From NCBI GenBank assembly GCA_019914945.1, contig CM034108.1, positions 754,001 to 818,000 of the forward strand: a DNA stretch of 64,000 bases. The letters are read 5' to 3'. The position numbers were made by a program, and so were the translations under genes. Shown here piece by piece: positions 22,508 through 38,111 of the stretch (its first letter is position 1; every line of letters starts with the position of its first letter). The stretch is from Typha latifolia. Lineage: Eukaryota; Streptophyta; Magnoliopsida; Poales; Typhaceae. The notes beneath the pieces are model-generated. The model was not told the DNA's origin. It did not search any database and saw only the letters and a list, made by a program, of their open reading frames with translations.

Positions 22508-24583
22508 TCACCAAAGATCCCGACATGAACAAGAACCATGTCTAAAATGGTGAAACCTCACATTATCCCTCACAATGATCTGCACCCCAACAATTTCAGC
22601 CATGAACTTGATAACATTGTGACAATCTCCACAAATCCGCAAGTTCTTGAACACTCTGACAACTGACTCACCATTCAGATTCAAGATTCCAAATGCTACT
22701 GCAAGCTTCTCACTGTGACTACACAAAACTTCCTCCTTTTCCTCTCGGTCAATATCTTGCAGAACATAGTTTGTATCCGGAAGATAACCTTCGAGCTTCA
22801 TCTTCTCCGCAACTCTTCTCAGAAAACCATAAATCTCATCTCTTTGGACATTTTTATTATCACCTTTAACAAAATTGTAGACTTTGCCTTTTATTTGGAT
22901 CCAACTGCAACCAGGCAATTTCACTATCCCTCTGTCTCGCATTTTATCCCTCATTAACACCCGAATCTTCGCTGCATCATCCCACATTTTGGCAGTGACT
23001 AGCATATTTGATAGCAGCACATAGTTCCCGGGGTTCTCTGGCTCAATCTCAAACAGATGCTCAGCTGCAATTTTTCCTAACTGAACATTCTTGTAAACTC
23101 TACAAGAAGCAAGCAGAGCTCCCCATGCACTAGCTGTTGGATCCATAGGCATGTTCTGAATTAGCTGATAAGCTTCTTCCAGATAACCAGAACGGCCTAA
23201 GACATCAACCATGCAGGCATAATGCTCAGCATCAGGTACAAGACCATGATCTTTTATCGAATCAAATACTGCACGGCCCTCATTGACGAGCTGTGAGTGA
23301 CTGCAACCAGATAGAACTCCTGTGAAAGTCTGGGAATTAGGTTTTATGCCGGATTCTAGCAATTCATGGAAGAGCGACAAAGCTTGATCGCCAAAACCGT
23401 GCATGGAATTTGCGAAAATGATCGTGTTCCAAGCAATAATATCCTTCCTGCGCATCTGGCTGAATACTTGTCTTGACTTGTCCAAGTCCCCACATTTGGC
23501 ATACATGAAAACAATTGATGTTACAACCATCATGTCCTCCACAAACAAGTGCCTAAAAACGTATCCGTGGATTTCCTTACCTCCTCTTAAACTCTCAGTA
23601 TTGATGCAGGCTGGCAATATGCAAGCTATGGTGACCTGGTTGGGTTTGAATCCCAGTTCTTGCATTTTGTTGAACACTTCAAATGCTTGTTCTGCTCTTC
23701 CATTTTGTGCAAGCCCACTAATCATGCAGTTCCATGAAGCGGATGTGACTGCAGCATTCTGTGACTTCATCCATGCGAAGAGCTTCAGAGCCTCCTCACA
23801 TTCCCCGGCATGAAAATAAGCTGCCAAGATTACGATCCATGAGATGGCATCCTTGTCTTTGATGCTATCAAAAATAATCCTTGCTTCCCTGGTGCTCAAA
23901 CAATTGGCGTACATATCCACAAGCCCACTATTTACAAAGATATCATTGACCAATCCATTCCTTAATGTGAAACAATGGATCTCTCTACCGATATCTAACA
24001 ACTTCAACTCCGAGCACACTGGAAGTATTGTCGAAAGAGTAACTGAATTGGGTCTTTGTCCTGAGAACAACATTTCACGTAAAACCTGCAATGCATCTCT
24101 TGGTAGCCTACAATTCACATAAGCCTTGATCAATGAAGTCCAAGATATGACATCCTTCCCCTGTAACTCTTTGAAGACTTCTCTAGCACCCTCACTAAAT
24201 CCACATTTGCCATACATATCAATCACAACATTGCTCAATAGAAGGTCAGACCTGAACCCAAAGTTGTTAACTTCTTGATGTATCTCCTTGGCATTGACAA
24301 GATCAACAGCACATGCACATGCCTTTGCAACAGACAGTAAAACCAACCTATCAGGCTCGAGTTTCTTCTCATTTCGGAGTCTGAAATAGAGCCTAATCGA
24401 CTCTTTAGGAAGTCCTTGCTTGGTATAAGCAGAGATCAGGATTGTTAAGGAGCGGAGATCTGGTTGGGGAATTTTATCGAGCAGGTCTCGCGCTCGGTCC
24501 AGTTCTCCAGATCTCAAGTAAGACTGAAAAAATTTGAGGCAAACATGCCGCGGGAGGTTAGTTGTAGCCACCTTCGAAATCAT
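22508..24583 (-). CDS. PPR-DYW protein, organelle RNA editing factor
   Basis: Single exon of 691 residues in the PLS subclass of pentatricopeptide repeat proteins. Tandem ~35-residue P, L and S repeats fill about residues 15-490 (for example NVVIDMYGKCGFSEGAREVF and NSGLVDMYANC). E and E+ motifs follow (GCSWIQIKGKVYNFVKGD), then a DYW deaminase domain with HSEKLAVAFG and CGDCHN near residues 623 and 651. The last three residues are DLW instead of DYW. Such proteins bind a specific organellar transcript site and edit C to U. The target cannot be read here without the PPR code. The N-terminus is short and no clear transit peptide is visible, so organelle assignment is open. Intronless structure and length are normal. 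Confidence 0.93.
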   Translation of the reverse strand: MISKVATTNLPRHVCLKFFQSYLRSGELDRARDLLDKIPQPDLRSLTILISAYTKQGLPKESIRLYFRLRNEKKLEPDRLVLLSVAKACACAVDLVNAKEIHQEVNNFGFRSDLLLSNVVIDMYGKCGFSEGAREVFKELQGKDVISWTSLIKAYVNCRLPRDALQVLREMLFSGQRPNSVTLSTILPVCSELKLLDIGREIHCFTLRNGLVNDIFVNSGLVDMYANCLSTREARIIFDSIKDKDAISWIVILAAYFHAGECEEALKLFAWMKSQNAAVTSASWNCMISGLAQNGRAEQAFEVFNKMQELGFKPNQVTIACILPACINTESLRGGKEIHGYVFRHLFVEDMMVVTSIVFMYAKCGDLDKSRQVFSQMRRKDIIAWNTIIFANSMHGFGDQALSLFHELLESGIKPNSQTFTGVLSGCSHSQLVNEGRAVFDSIKDHGLVPDAEHYACMVDVLGRSGYLEEAYQLIQNMPMDPTASAWGALLASCRVYKNVQLGKIAAEHLFEIEPENPGNYVLLSNMLVTAKMWDDAAKIRVLMRDKMRDRGIVKLPGCSWIQIKGKVYNFVKGDNKNVQRDEIYGFLRRVAEKMKLEGYLPDTNYVLQDIDREEKEEVLCSHSEKLAVAFGILNLNGESVVRVFKNLRICGDCHNVIKFMAEIVGVQIIVRDNVRFHHFRHGSCSCRDLW

Positions 24584-26156
24584 GTGAACATACGGTGTTA
24601 AACCAACTAGGCAATTACTCGAACATCAGATGGGCACGACCTGTGCGATGTTGCAACGGCTATCTAAATATGCACATGGCCGATGAGTGGATGACTCTGC
24701 CGGGTTCGACATTTGCTTGGGTTGTTGGATCGGCCCGGTCATTGTTGTCTAATCCAAAGGGAATCTTTCAATTTGCACCGTATTCTTTCATTTATTATGG
24801 TTTGCACCAAAAATTTTTGAACTGTCTTCTAGATCAGTCCTCTATTTAATTTTCTTTTTTCTTTTTCAACAATGGTGCGAATTATTCAGGAACAACGACA
24901 AACCACAAAGCACACGTGGATTCATTCACATTTCGATGCACCTCTACCTTCTCTCTATCCTCTTCGCTTTCCAGCCTGGTTTGTCGTCCCTTTTGTTGTT
25001 AATACAACAAAGTAATTGGGATCCACCAACCTGATCTGGCCCACTTCGAAGGGGCCCATATCAATCAAGACCCGTGGGCCCGTGTGCTCCTATTCTGGGA
25101 CTCCTTTCTTCTACCACTGCGTTGGAGATTCTATAGATATATATAACACGACGACAGAATTCGTATAGCGTTGAATAGCAAATACTGTCCCTTTCTCTTG
25201 TACCGTGGCAGCAGAAGGTTCACAGGGTGGTGCATTGTTTGAATTCTATTGGCAGGTTGCCGGAACAAATTGCGAAATGATCCGGTGAACAGGGGAGGAG
25301 GGGGACCCATTGGGCACCCCGTGGCCCAGACATGAGGGCGATTAAATTAATCCTGCGGTTCATCACAAACACGTGGCCTCGAGACCAGCACTCCCTGAGC
25401 TCCACTCCCGAGGAGCTGTGCTTCCCTAGGACTTCCCCCTTAATTTACTCGTGGCAGCATACGGCTTTGCAACCAAGCTAGACAGCGTCCAGTATAGTGC
25501 CACGTTGCGTGTATGATCGTATTTTAGCGGTTACTGACCTTCTTTTACCTCTTTCACAAACTTACCCCACGTGATCAATCATGGAGACTGTTGAGGACAC
25601 GATAGCAAAATGATGTTTAGTGTTGCAATGAGATGCCACGCGTCCTGTTCTCCATAGTTTAAACACAAGTGTATGGCCTTCGTAAGGGAGCACGTGTTTA
25701 GCACATGTGATCTCTACCGTAGGAACGAATAGGAGGGGGATTTATTAGACCGACGCGTGTACTGATTAGCATTATTATTAGTGCACGGTTGGTCCATTTC
25801 CGGAGGGCATTTTGCGGAGCTATCAACATACACAGGACATAGCCCACCAGGGCAGAGAAAGACCCTCTTGCGTAATTTTCTTCCAAATCCAAGTCCTTTT
25901 TAATTAACTACCACTCGACCAGTCTCCTTCTCCCGCACCTCATCAAGCTTGTGCAACCAACTCCAGGCTGTCACGGCCCCCCCCGCCCCCCCCCCCTCGC
26001 TAGACGACAAATCACCGACTCGTCACTCTCCTCTGTAAGACTATAAATACTTCCCCCCACCCTATTTTGAGGCCAAACCCGGAACCCAAGACGAACAAAA
26101 GTGTAGTAGTAAAAGATCGCTGATCTAGACTTTACCTTCTCTATTCCTCGGCGGCG
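24584..26156. other. Intergenic and promoter of PADRE gene
   Basis: The left part is the PPR promoter. Between about 25360 and 25760 there are several ACGT-core elements: CACGTGG near 25369, CCACGTGA near 25566, GCACGTGT near 25690 and ACGCGTGT near 25753. A C-run lies at about 25977-25997. CTATAAATAC near 26040 is a probable TATA box, about 115 bp before the ATG of the PADRE gene. No coding sequence recognised. Confidence 0.5.
25364..26049 (+). promoter_or_regulatory. ACGT-rich promoter with TATA box
   Basis: At least three CACGTG-type motifs (about 25369, 25566 and 25690) lie within 800 bp upstream of the PADRE gene, with a TATA box CTATAAATAC near 26040. Clustered ABRE/G-box motifs suggest ABA, light or stress control. 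PADRE genes are known as stress-responsive, so this is consistent, but factor binding is inferred. Confidence 0.45.
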
Positions 26157-26645
26157 ATGGGGATCTGCACCTCCTGCGAGGCGGCGGCGGCGGTGTCACG
26201 TACTGCGGCGACGGCGAAGCTCATCCTCCCGGACGGCGAGCTCCGGGAGTTCGCTACGCCGGTGCGTGCGTCTCACGTGACGGAGAGGGATCACGCATTC
26301 TTCGTCTGCGACGCCGATGTGATGCAGATCGACGGGTTCGTATCGGCGATCGGCACCGACGAGGAGCTGAGGCTAGGGCAGCTCTACTTCCTCCTCCCGA
26401 GGTCGATGCTGAAGCGGCCTCTACACGCCGAGGAGCTGGCGGCGCTAGCTGTCAAAGCCAGTGCCGCCCTCGTGAAGGCGGCGCACGGTGTCTGCGGAAG
26501 CCGCGGACGCCGAGGGTTGGTGTCGCCGCTGGCGTTTGCTGAAGCGAGCGAGGAGGAGAATGTGGCGGTGAAAACGGGGGAGAAGAAGAGGGTTGGTGGC
26601 AGAGGGCGTAAATTTTCCCCTGATCTGAGTGCGATTCCGGAGTAG
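26157..26645 (+). CDS. PADRE (DUF4228) domain protein
   Basis: Single-exon, GC-rich gene of 162 residues. The N-terminus MGICTSCEA offers Gly2 for N-myristoylation and Cys4/Cys7 for palmitoylation, as in many family members. The DUF4228/PADRE core is clear: AKLILPDGELREFATPV (about 20-36), HAFFVCDADVM, and DEELRLGQLYFLLPRSML (about 72-88). A basic, low-complexity tail follows, ending KFSPDLSAIPE. PADRE proteins are plant-specific, often induced by pathogens and abiotic stress, and have no known catalytic activity. Its upstream region is rich in CACGTG motifs. Confidence 0.88.
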   Translation: MGICTSCEAAAAVSRTAATAKLILPDGELREFATPVRASHVTERDHAFFVCDADVMQIDGFVSAIGTDEELRLGQLYFLLPRSMLKRPLHAEELAALAVKASAALVKAAHGVCGSRGRRGLVSPLAFAEASEEENVAVKTGEKKRVGGRGRKFSPDLSAIPE

Positions 26646-27701
26646 TATTTCTTTGGGATGTTTTGTGGATTCATTTTTGGAACGCCGATATCAAATTCCG
26701 AAGGACCATCTGGACCGTCAGATGTGTATATCAAGATTTTGCATGGACCTCGAGAGCTCTCGTAGTCTCGTCCGGTGCTCTCAGTGAGAGAGAAAGAGTG
26801 AGTACAGAGCAAGGACAAATTTGGAATTAGACCCTTCCATTTGTAAATGCACAAAAATAACTATATATATTACAGCGAAAAGATGCACAATTTTGAAATT
26901 TTGGTTCACAAAATTTATAATCCCCACACCAAATGTTAGAAGTTGGAATCTTTTTCAGGAAAGATAACTGCATATAAATTTGAACAGCTTTGAACAACTA
27001 AACAAATGAGAATTACAATGAAAAGAAAAGAAGCACATATTAAAAGTACAGAGGCTGTCTTTTTTAAGGGAATAAGGCTGTGTGACCTGACGTATAATAG
27101 GGTGGGGGAGTAGGGCGACATAATATGGGAGGAAGAAAGAATAGGCCAAATAATTCTATATTTCCACACTTGATTAAAACAGTGAATAATATTATAATTA
27201 TATCTAGTCTTCTAGTTTAAATAAAAATATAATACAAAGGACATTTTTTTGGAGGATTCACACGAACAAAAGGAAAGGTTTAAATGTGGCGTGCGATTCC
27301 ATAGCGGCCACCTCTCGTCGGATCCCAACCCAAAGAGTTACTAGTGATCAAATTAATTAATGGATCGAGTTAAGCATAATAAGCAGCATCCTAAACTAAG
27401 CAACTATTTGGCAGTCTTGTCGCCATAGAGAGTATATATATTTAGTTGCTTAGTTTCGAAGTAATGCACAGTTTCCACATGGGCGATTTGTTACATATTC
27501 TAATGAATTATGCAAACTTTTGCCAACAACTGGCGCACCAAACCTTTGTATGTCTTATCTACTTCAACAAATTTAATTTGGGATTAATTGTCGACCTTGT
27601 AAATATAAATTTTGCATCAAGGAATCAAAGACAATTGTAAAAGAAATCTTGCGTATTGCAACGCAGCAACTCTCGTATGTATATATAAGGGAGGTGACAG
27701 G
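26646..27701. other. Intergenic
   Basis: The 3' flank of the PADRE gene and AT-rich spacer before the phytoglobin relic. No gene, RNA or clear repeat seen. Confidence 0.55.
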
Positions 27702-28406
<705 letters not shown>

Positions 28407-29705
28407 TGCTCAATTATAATGCTAGTTCTTAGAGCACTCGTTGGTGTATCTTAGATTGCATCGAAGTTAATTTAATTTAAAGGCTATTATTGAAACCATT
28501 TTAGTGTTGCTGGTTTCCGAGCTGTGGTTGATCCTTTAATTAAAGTAAAAAGTTGAGAAGAATAAGTGTACTGTGTGGCTTCTACGCAGCTGCATTATAT
28601 TGTAGAGCTAGACGTGGGAACGAGTAGCTAGTTTTATGAGACTATCATACAAACAAGTGAGACGTTTTCTTAATTAGTCGCTAACAAAGCTTAGTATGTT
28701 GGAATCTTAACTGGAATAACAATAACTGCAACTAATGGCCTTTGACTCTGTTTTACTCGTTGCTTATTAGTATCTTAATTTTTGTGGATTACTAAAGATA
28801 TTTTGAATATCTTTTTCCAGTAAATGCTTGGAAGTAATATCTGAATAGCACATGTAAGTAGTTGTTTTTCGTTCAAAGGTCATCGTGAAACCTTAAAGTC
28901 CTTTCCCTTCTGAGAGAAATTAAATAAGACGATTATGCCATTCTTAATTTGATGTCCGTACCAGGTAGATAGCACACGTAACTGATTATTATATTTATTA
29001 CCAAGTTAATAATGTTTTAAGTTTAATAAAAAGCTATTTGCTTGTGTTGGCTTAGCTTGAGCATGGCGTACATAAGCTACCGAATTGAATGGCTTGAAGC
29101 CAGAAAGGCTTTGTTATGGGAATCAAGGACTCGAGGATTAATTAGCTTTTTACCATCCATGCTAGATTCTTGATTCTTACCATGATCTTTCTCCTATTTT
29201 TTAGCTTAATTAATATGCTACTATCTTTAGTTTAATTTCTGTGATAGTGGACGATAGGCTGAATGGAAGATGAATGACTGAGCAGGTGAAAGTAGATTGA
29301 AAGCAACCTCCTCTGTTTTTAGTTGTAAAATCTAGTTGATCATTAATGAGAAAAGGGCTTTGGATGATGTTTACTAAATGCAAGAGTGAGACACAAGAAC
29401 TTTGGCCCTTGTCAAAGATGTGGGTGCGGTGCAAATCAATTCATATGTTACTCAACTATAAAGTTTTCTCTCCGATTTATGGATCTATAAAAATATAGAA
29501 TATTATACGTCCATAATGTAACACAGAAGGCTTGATAGAGGAATTAAAGGACATTTAATTTTTTTTATTCAATATCAAACAAAGCAAGACAAGAATTGAT
29601 CAAACAAACTCAACATCAACACCATGAGCATCACAATGCTTCAAGATATAAAGCAAAGAACGCATATTCTAACGACTCGAATGCATTCACCAAAGAAATC
29701 ATAAT
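28407..29705. other. Duplicated flank of phytoglobin A
   Basis: No gene. The left part (about 28545-28640) resembles the upstream flank of phytoglobin D (about 37470-37530): both have CCACGCAGCTGCA-like or CTACGCAGCTGCAT words followed by GTAGAG and GACGTGG. About 28715-29460 is a diverged direct copy of about 31140-31860, including GGCTTGAAGCCAGAAAGGCT. Confidence 0.6.
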
Positions 29706-30425
<720 letters not shown>

Positions 30426-32126
30426 TGCTAATGTCGCTAAAGTTGCGAGAAGCTAAACACAGCTTAGAAATTAAATACTAAGGTCTTGCTTTAGCTTCGA
30501 TTGCTTGATGCTCTTCTCCTTTCAACGGAGATGTTTATATAGGCAGAGTAGATACATTGTAAGTTTCTACTTTGTCTTTTAATATTAAGAAGATTAGCAC
30601 AACATGGGGGACGAATATAGTGAGTCAAAGCTTACAAGATGAGTTGTGGACTTAAATTATAAACATGAAGCATAAGGACATGTACGTGAGTGGCATTAGA
30701 AGGCATCAGAACCAATAGTTGTAGGGTTGAAGTTGGCATGACAACTAGAATAACTATAACAACCACCATTTCCAGAGGCAGTTGCTGGTTTTGGAACTGC
30801 TTTAATCCTTAAAACTTTTTAAATGCCTTGGAAGTCATTTTAGTATCTCTGTTACTTTATTGGAGATATATTACTTTAAGTATTTATTATTAAGTACTCA
30901 AGGTTAAGATTATTACTAATCCAAGTTTAAACCTATACTAAACAATGAGTAAAACAGTATTTTTATCCTAAGAGAGAAATTGACGACCAACAAAGCCTCA
31001 GCTACAACGCAATGACTAAAACAGAGTTATAGCTTGAGATCTTGTTGTTCCACTAAAAATTTGATCCTACTTGTCTTAACTAAAAATAGGGACATTAAAA
31101 TGAAATTTAAAACATTTAAACAGTTTGGAGCTTGGATTGTGTTCTTGCCTTTTGACTTTGGTTTACTCGTTACTTATTACTGTCTTAATCTTTGGATTAG
31201 TAAAGATATTTTGAGCATTTTTTTCAGTAAATTAATACTTGGAAGTAATATCTGAAGAGTATATGAAAGTTGTTGCTTTTTGTTCAAAGGTCATCTTGAA
31301 AGTTAAACCTTAAAAGTCTTTTCCTTTAATAAGATCATTATGCCCTTTCTAAAGATTCTTAATTTGATGCCCATACCAGTTAGAGAGTAAACTTAACTAA
31401 TTGTTATATTTATTAATAAGCTAATAATGTTAGTTTAATAATAGCTATTTGCTTGTCTTGGCTTAGCTTGAGCAGGCTGTACATAAGCTACTGAATTGAA
31501 TGGCTTGAAGCCAGAAAGGCTTTGTTATATGAATCAAGGCCTCGAGGATTAGCCTTTTACCATCCATGTTATCTTATTAATTCTTACCATTATCTTCCTC
31601 CTAATTTTTAGCTTACAATGCTACTCTCTTTAGTTTTATTTCTATGATGGTGGGCGATAGATTGAATGGGAGATGAATGATTGAGTAGGTGAAAAGTAGA
31701 TTGAATGTAACCTGCTCTGTTCTTAGTTGTAAAATCTAGTTGATCATTAATGAGTAAAGGGCTCTGGATGATGTATACTAAATGCAAGAGTGAGACAGCA
31801 GAACCGTGGCCCTTGTCAAAGATGTGGATGCAAATTAATTTATATGTTAACTATAAAATTTTCTCTTCAATTCATGGATTTGTGGAAATATAGAATCTTA
31901 CACATCCATAATGGTACACAGAACGTTTCGGGAAAGAAGAACTCCTTATAAGTTTAATTGGAAGAAATGCCATTAGTAACTGTTTATTCAAGATCAAATG
32001 AAGCAAGACAAGAACTGATCGAACAAACTCAAACATCAACACCGTGACGCATTACAACAGTCCAAGATATAAAGCAAAGAATGCATATTCTGACGACTCG
32101 ACGATGTTCATCAAAGAAATCGGAAT
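30426..32126. other. Spacer between phytoglobins A and B
   Basis: It holds the promoter of A and then the duplicated downstream flank of B. No other gene. About 30770-31130 is also the source-like sequence found inverted upstream of phytoglobin C (about 33340-33660). Confidence 0.6.
30533..30543 (-). promoter_or_regulatory. TATA box, phytoglobin A
   Basis: CCTATATAAAC on the minus strand, 108 bp upstream of the ATG. The same 11-mer is at matching distance in all four intact copies. Confidence 0.75.
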
Positions 32127-32866
<740 letters not shown>

Positions 32867-32969
32867 TGCTAATGTTGCGAGTAGCTAAACACAGATTAGG
32901 AATCAAATAAACACTAGTGTCTTGCTTTAGCTTTGATTGCTTGATGTTCTTCTCCCCCTAGAGGGAGGT

Positions 32970-32980
32970 GTTTATATAGG
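32970..32980 (-). promoter_or_regulatory. TATA box, phytoglobin B
   Basis: CCTATATAAAC on the minus strand, about 104 bp upstream of the ATG. Confidence 0.75.
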
Positions 32981-33209
32981 CAGAGTAGATGCCTTGTAAG
33001 TTTATAGAGTTTGTTTTTTAATTATTGGAAAGATTAGTACAACATGAGAGAGATGAATATAGTGAGTACAGTTGTGGACTTAAATTATAGGATATGAAGG
33101 GTACGGGCACGTAGGTGAGTGGCATTAGAGGACACGAAGGATACCCATGTCCAATAGTCAAAAGGTTTGGAGTTGTCATAACAACTAGAAGTCTAGAATA
33201 ACTATATCA

Positions 33210-33618
33210 AGAAACCATTTCCAGAGGCTGTTGCTGGTTTTGGAGCTTCTGCCTATCCTTAATATAAGCTATAACTAAAACCAATCCTCAAATTGTTTAA
33301 ACGTATTAAAATCATTTTAATGGCTTCCCTATTTTAATTAAGAAAAGTTGGATCAAACTTTTAAGTGGAACAACAAGATCTCAAGCAAGCTACAACTCTA
33401 TTTTAGTCCTTGCCTTGTAGCTGAGGCTTTGTCGACTGTCAATTTCTCCATTTAACCTTGAGTAGTTAATAATAACAACCTGAATAAATTTATCTCAAGT
33501 TATATCTGCCCATACTTATCTTTATTAACAACAGGGATACTAAAATGACTTCTAAAGCATTTAAAGAGTTTGATTAATGAAAGCAGTTCCAAAACCAGCA
33601 ACAGCCTCTGGAAATGGT
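33210..33618. repeat. Inverted repeat at the B/C inversion junction
   Basis: Left arm ends about 33235 and right arm starts about 33595, with perfect 20-base matches within longer imperfect arms that continue into both promoters. The centre is sequence otherwise found, in opposite orientation, upstream of copy A. This marks the breakpoint at which a phytoglobin unit was inverted. Confidence 0.7.
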
Positions 33619-33816
33619 TTCTTGTTATAGTTATTATATTTGTCATGCCAACTTCAAACCTACACCTATTGGTTCTGATCCCTTCTAATGCCACTCACAT
33701 ACATGTCCTATAGTTTAAGTCCACAACTCATCTTGTAAGCTATTCGTCCCCCATGTTGTGTTAATCTTGTTAATATTAAAAGACAAAGCATAGAAACTTA
33801 CAGGGTATCTACTCTG

Positions 33817-33827
33817 CCTATATAAAC
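33817..33827 (+). promoter_or_regulatory. TATA box, phytoglobin C
   Basis: CCTATATAAAC, 110 bp upstream of the ATG at 33937, the same motif and spacing as the other copies. Confidence 0.75.
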
Positions 33828-33936
33828 ACTTCCCTTTGGAAGGAGATGAGCATCAAGCAATCAAAGCTAAAGCAAGACACTAGTGTTTTAATTCCTAAGC
33901 TGTGTTTAGCTTCTCGCAACTTTAGCGACATTAGCA

Positions 33937-34659
<723 letters not shown>

Positions 34660-36379
34660 ATCGATTTCGATTTCTTCGATGAACGTCGATGAGTCGTCGG
34701 AATATGCATTCTTTACTTGAGCTTTCTCCTGATCTTGGTGGTGTTTGATGTTGAGTTATATCCCTTCTTGTCTTGCTTCTTTTAGCAGTGAATAAAAGAT
34801 CTATTCATGTCATTCTGTCTTCCTGCTTCTTTCAGCCTCATGCAATCAAATATGCGTGCCCATTTTGCCTCCACGGCCCGAAGCTAGCCCGAACCCTAAA
34901 TGGGCCTGGCCCGGCCCTGCCCTGCCTTATATAATGTGATATTTAAATCTAAGCGATTCAATAAAGTGAGGTTATAGAAAAGTCAACCGTGCGAGAGGAC
35001 TTAAAATATCGAAGGTCTCTTTTTGGGAAGCATTCAATATTATAGATATGAGATATCCTCGTGATTACTTTTCAATAAATATAAGATTATGTCTTAATAA
35101 CTTAATATGTAAAAGACAAAAAACAAAACTAGAATAAGAATGTTTTTATTCATTTATAGCTAAATTATTTAAAATCTAACATGTTAGTTAACTTCAAGAT
35201 TTATAAATATAAAAAGTATATATTTTGAGAGATTTACTGCGTACATACAAATATATTAACTTTAGAGGGGGTATTAAAGAGTATACAAACAACATTTTAC
35301 CTCATATTAAATTACGATTAATTGTATTTTCAACCTTACATCACATTAATTGCAATTTGTAGGTGCAAATACCAAATAACTATCTTATTAGCTGCTTGAG
35401 CAGGTTGTACACAAGCCATGCATTCAATTGTCAACATCAAATGGGTTGAAGAAAGCAAGGACTGCTGTTGTTATGGGCATCAAATGCCTTCATTGATGGG
35501 AGAGGAGGTGAAACACTAATGGTTAAAAAGATGGGAAATTGTGAAACATAGAGAAATTAAAAGGATGAATAATTGAGTGGTATGCTGTCTTCTATTGTTA
35601 CAGAAAAATAAATCTTAGGTGTTATTTGTATGCTTATTCTTATGCTAATACATGCAATGCAAGCTCATGCTCTACCCAAGTAAACATATATGGACACCGG
35701 GAAGTACTCGATTTCTTATTTTGATTATTCAAGACCCTCGAGATTAGATACAAAAATACTTGATACTAAGCCGTCTAATTTAAATTCAAACTATGTGCAT
35801 AGCGGAGCTAATGTGCAGAACTAAATGTTATTTAGACATTGCTTTAAATCACCACACGCTGATCTAACAACCGAGTCATTAAGTCAAGCCATTAAGTAAT
35901 TTTTTTATAATAATTATTTAAGATTCGAGTCGACCATAAGACATTCTTAATTTGAGGGGATTCTTAATTTGAGGGGGGAGGGAGTAGTAACTAGGAAGTT
36001 GGTTGGTTAGTTCTCAATTTCCAGATGTGATATTGTGCAATCTGCTCTGTTTTTCACCTTCTTTTTTCTTTCTTCACTTTCTCCCTGTTTTTATTTTTCA
36101 CAGAAGTTTTTGTTTGCAGTTGTATTATGTATTTGATGACTAAGGCAGTAAGGAAAATCAAAAGTAAGAAGAAACTCACAGCATAAGTCTGAATAGCTAG
36201 TACAAATGATATGAATTTTTTATTCAAAACTAAATGAAGCAAGACAAGAACTGAGAAAACTCAACATCACCACAATGGTGTATCACAACACTTGAAGAAC
36301 AGGACACAAGATATAATTAAGCAAAGAGTGTGCATATTCCGACGACTCATCGACGTTCATCGAAGAAATCGAAATCGAT
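34660..36379. other. Spacer between phytoglobins C and D
   Basis: The two 3' flanks face each other. About 34860-34930 has AGCCCGAACCC and GGGCCTGGCCCGGCCC words of transposon type. About 35390-35480 is a diverged copy of the GCTTGAGCAGG(T/C)TGTACA block found downstream of A and B. A local direct repeat ATTCTTAATTTGAGGGG occurs twice at about 35941-35975. No gene seen. Confidence 0.55.
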
Positions 36380-37115
<736 letters not shown>

Positions 37116-38111
37116 TGCTAATGTTGCTAAAGTTGCGAGAAGCTAAACAAAGCTTAGGGATTAGTAAAACACTAGTGTCTTGCTCTTAGCTTTGATGCTC
37201 TTCTCCTTTCAAGGGGAAGTGTTTATATAGGCAGGTGGCACAGGACTTGAGCTGTCCAATATGGCAAAGGTTACCACATCATGGCAAATTAATATAGTAG
37301 GTCAAAGCTTAGGACATCAACTTTGGGGCTTAAATTAGAGGGCATCTAGGATGAGTTCATGTACGTGAGTGGCATTAGAAGGATTAAAAAATAACAAAAT
37401 CCATTTCCAGTGGATGTTGCTGGTTTTGGAGGTGATGATGATTCTTAATCTAAGCTGGGACTACTGTGCCCTCCACGCAGCTGCACTACTGTAGAGAGAG
37501 AGAGACGTGGAGAAGAGTAATAATTAAGTGGGTACATGTATCATGCAAGGAAGTGGGTCATTTTTGTTAATCAAACAGATCATTTTCTCTGTTGCATCCC
37601 TAAAATTTTTGCTCTCTAGATCTTCTTATGGCACAGGTAGCTTAATCTGTTACAATATCTACAAATTAAACCAAATTACTGGATGCCTTATATATGTCCA
37701 CTGACTAGGAGATGTGAAAGTGCTATTGCAATACCTTTGCATATGTTCTATTTTTACAAATTTGTTAACGTAAATATATTGAGTTAAAACTCTTAAAACA
37801 TACCCCATGGGAAGTTTAAAAAATCAACTAGCAAGCAGCTTTCCTGTATTGCATAAAAACAAAATAATAAGCAAAATAAACATGCAAATACCTCATATTT
37901 CATAGAAGAGTCCGCAATAACAAAATATTTACACAATCCCCTGGAGGAAAAAACTTCATACAACACCACAGAACATATAAACTCAACTTATTCAGTTGCG
38001 AAGGACTACAAGAGAAGAGAAAATTAATACTTGAGCTAAAGGCTAATCTTCGCTTAGAGGGGCGAATAGGGTTTAAACAAAAAAGTAATTTCTGGCCCAA
38101 AAAGATTCACA
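37116..38111. other. Intergenic, phytoglobin D promoter and PDV2 3' flank
   Basis: The left third is the D promoter, including an AG run near 37495-37503. The remainder is AT-rich and ends in the PDV2 3' untranslated region. No other gene seen. Confidence 0.55.
37221..37231 (-). promoter_or_regulatory. TATA box, phytoglobin D
   Basis: CCTATATAAAC on the minus strand, 106 bp upstream of the ATG. Confidence 0.75.

Larger units (their letters stand above)
32867..33936. other. Head-to-head spacer between phytoglobins B and C
   Basis: It contains two divergent promoters. The arms are an imperfect inverted repeat: CCATTTCCAGAGGCTGTTGC (about 33210-33230) reappears in reverse complement as GCAACAGCCTCTGGAAATGG (about 33599-33618). 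The axis region, about 33340-33480, is a reverse-complement relative of about 30885-31090. No other gene seen. Confidence 0.65.
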
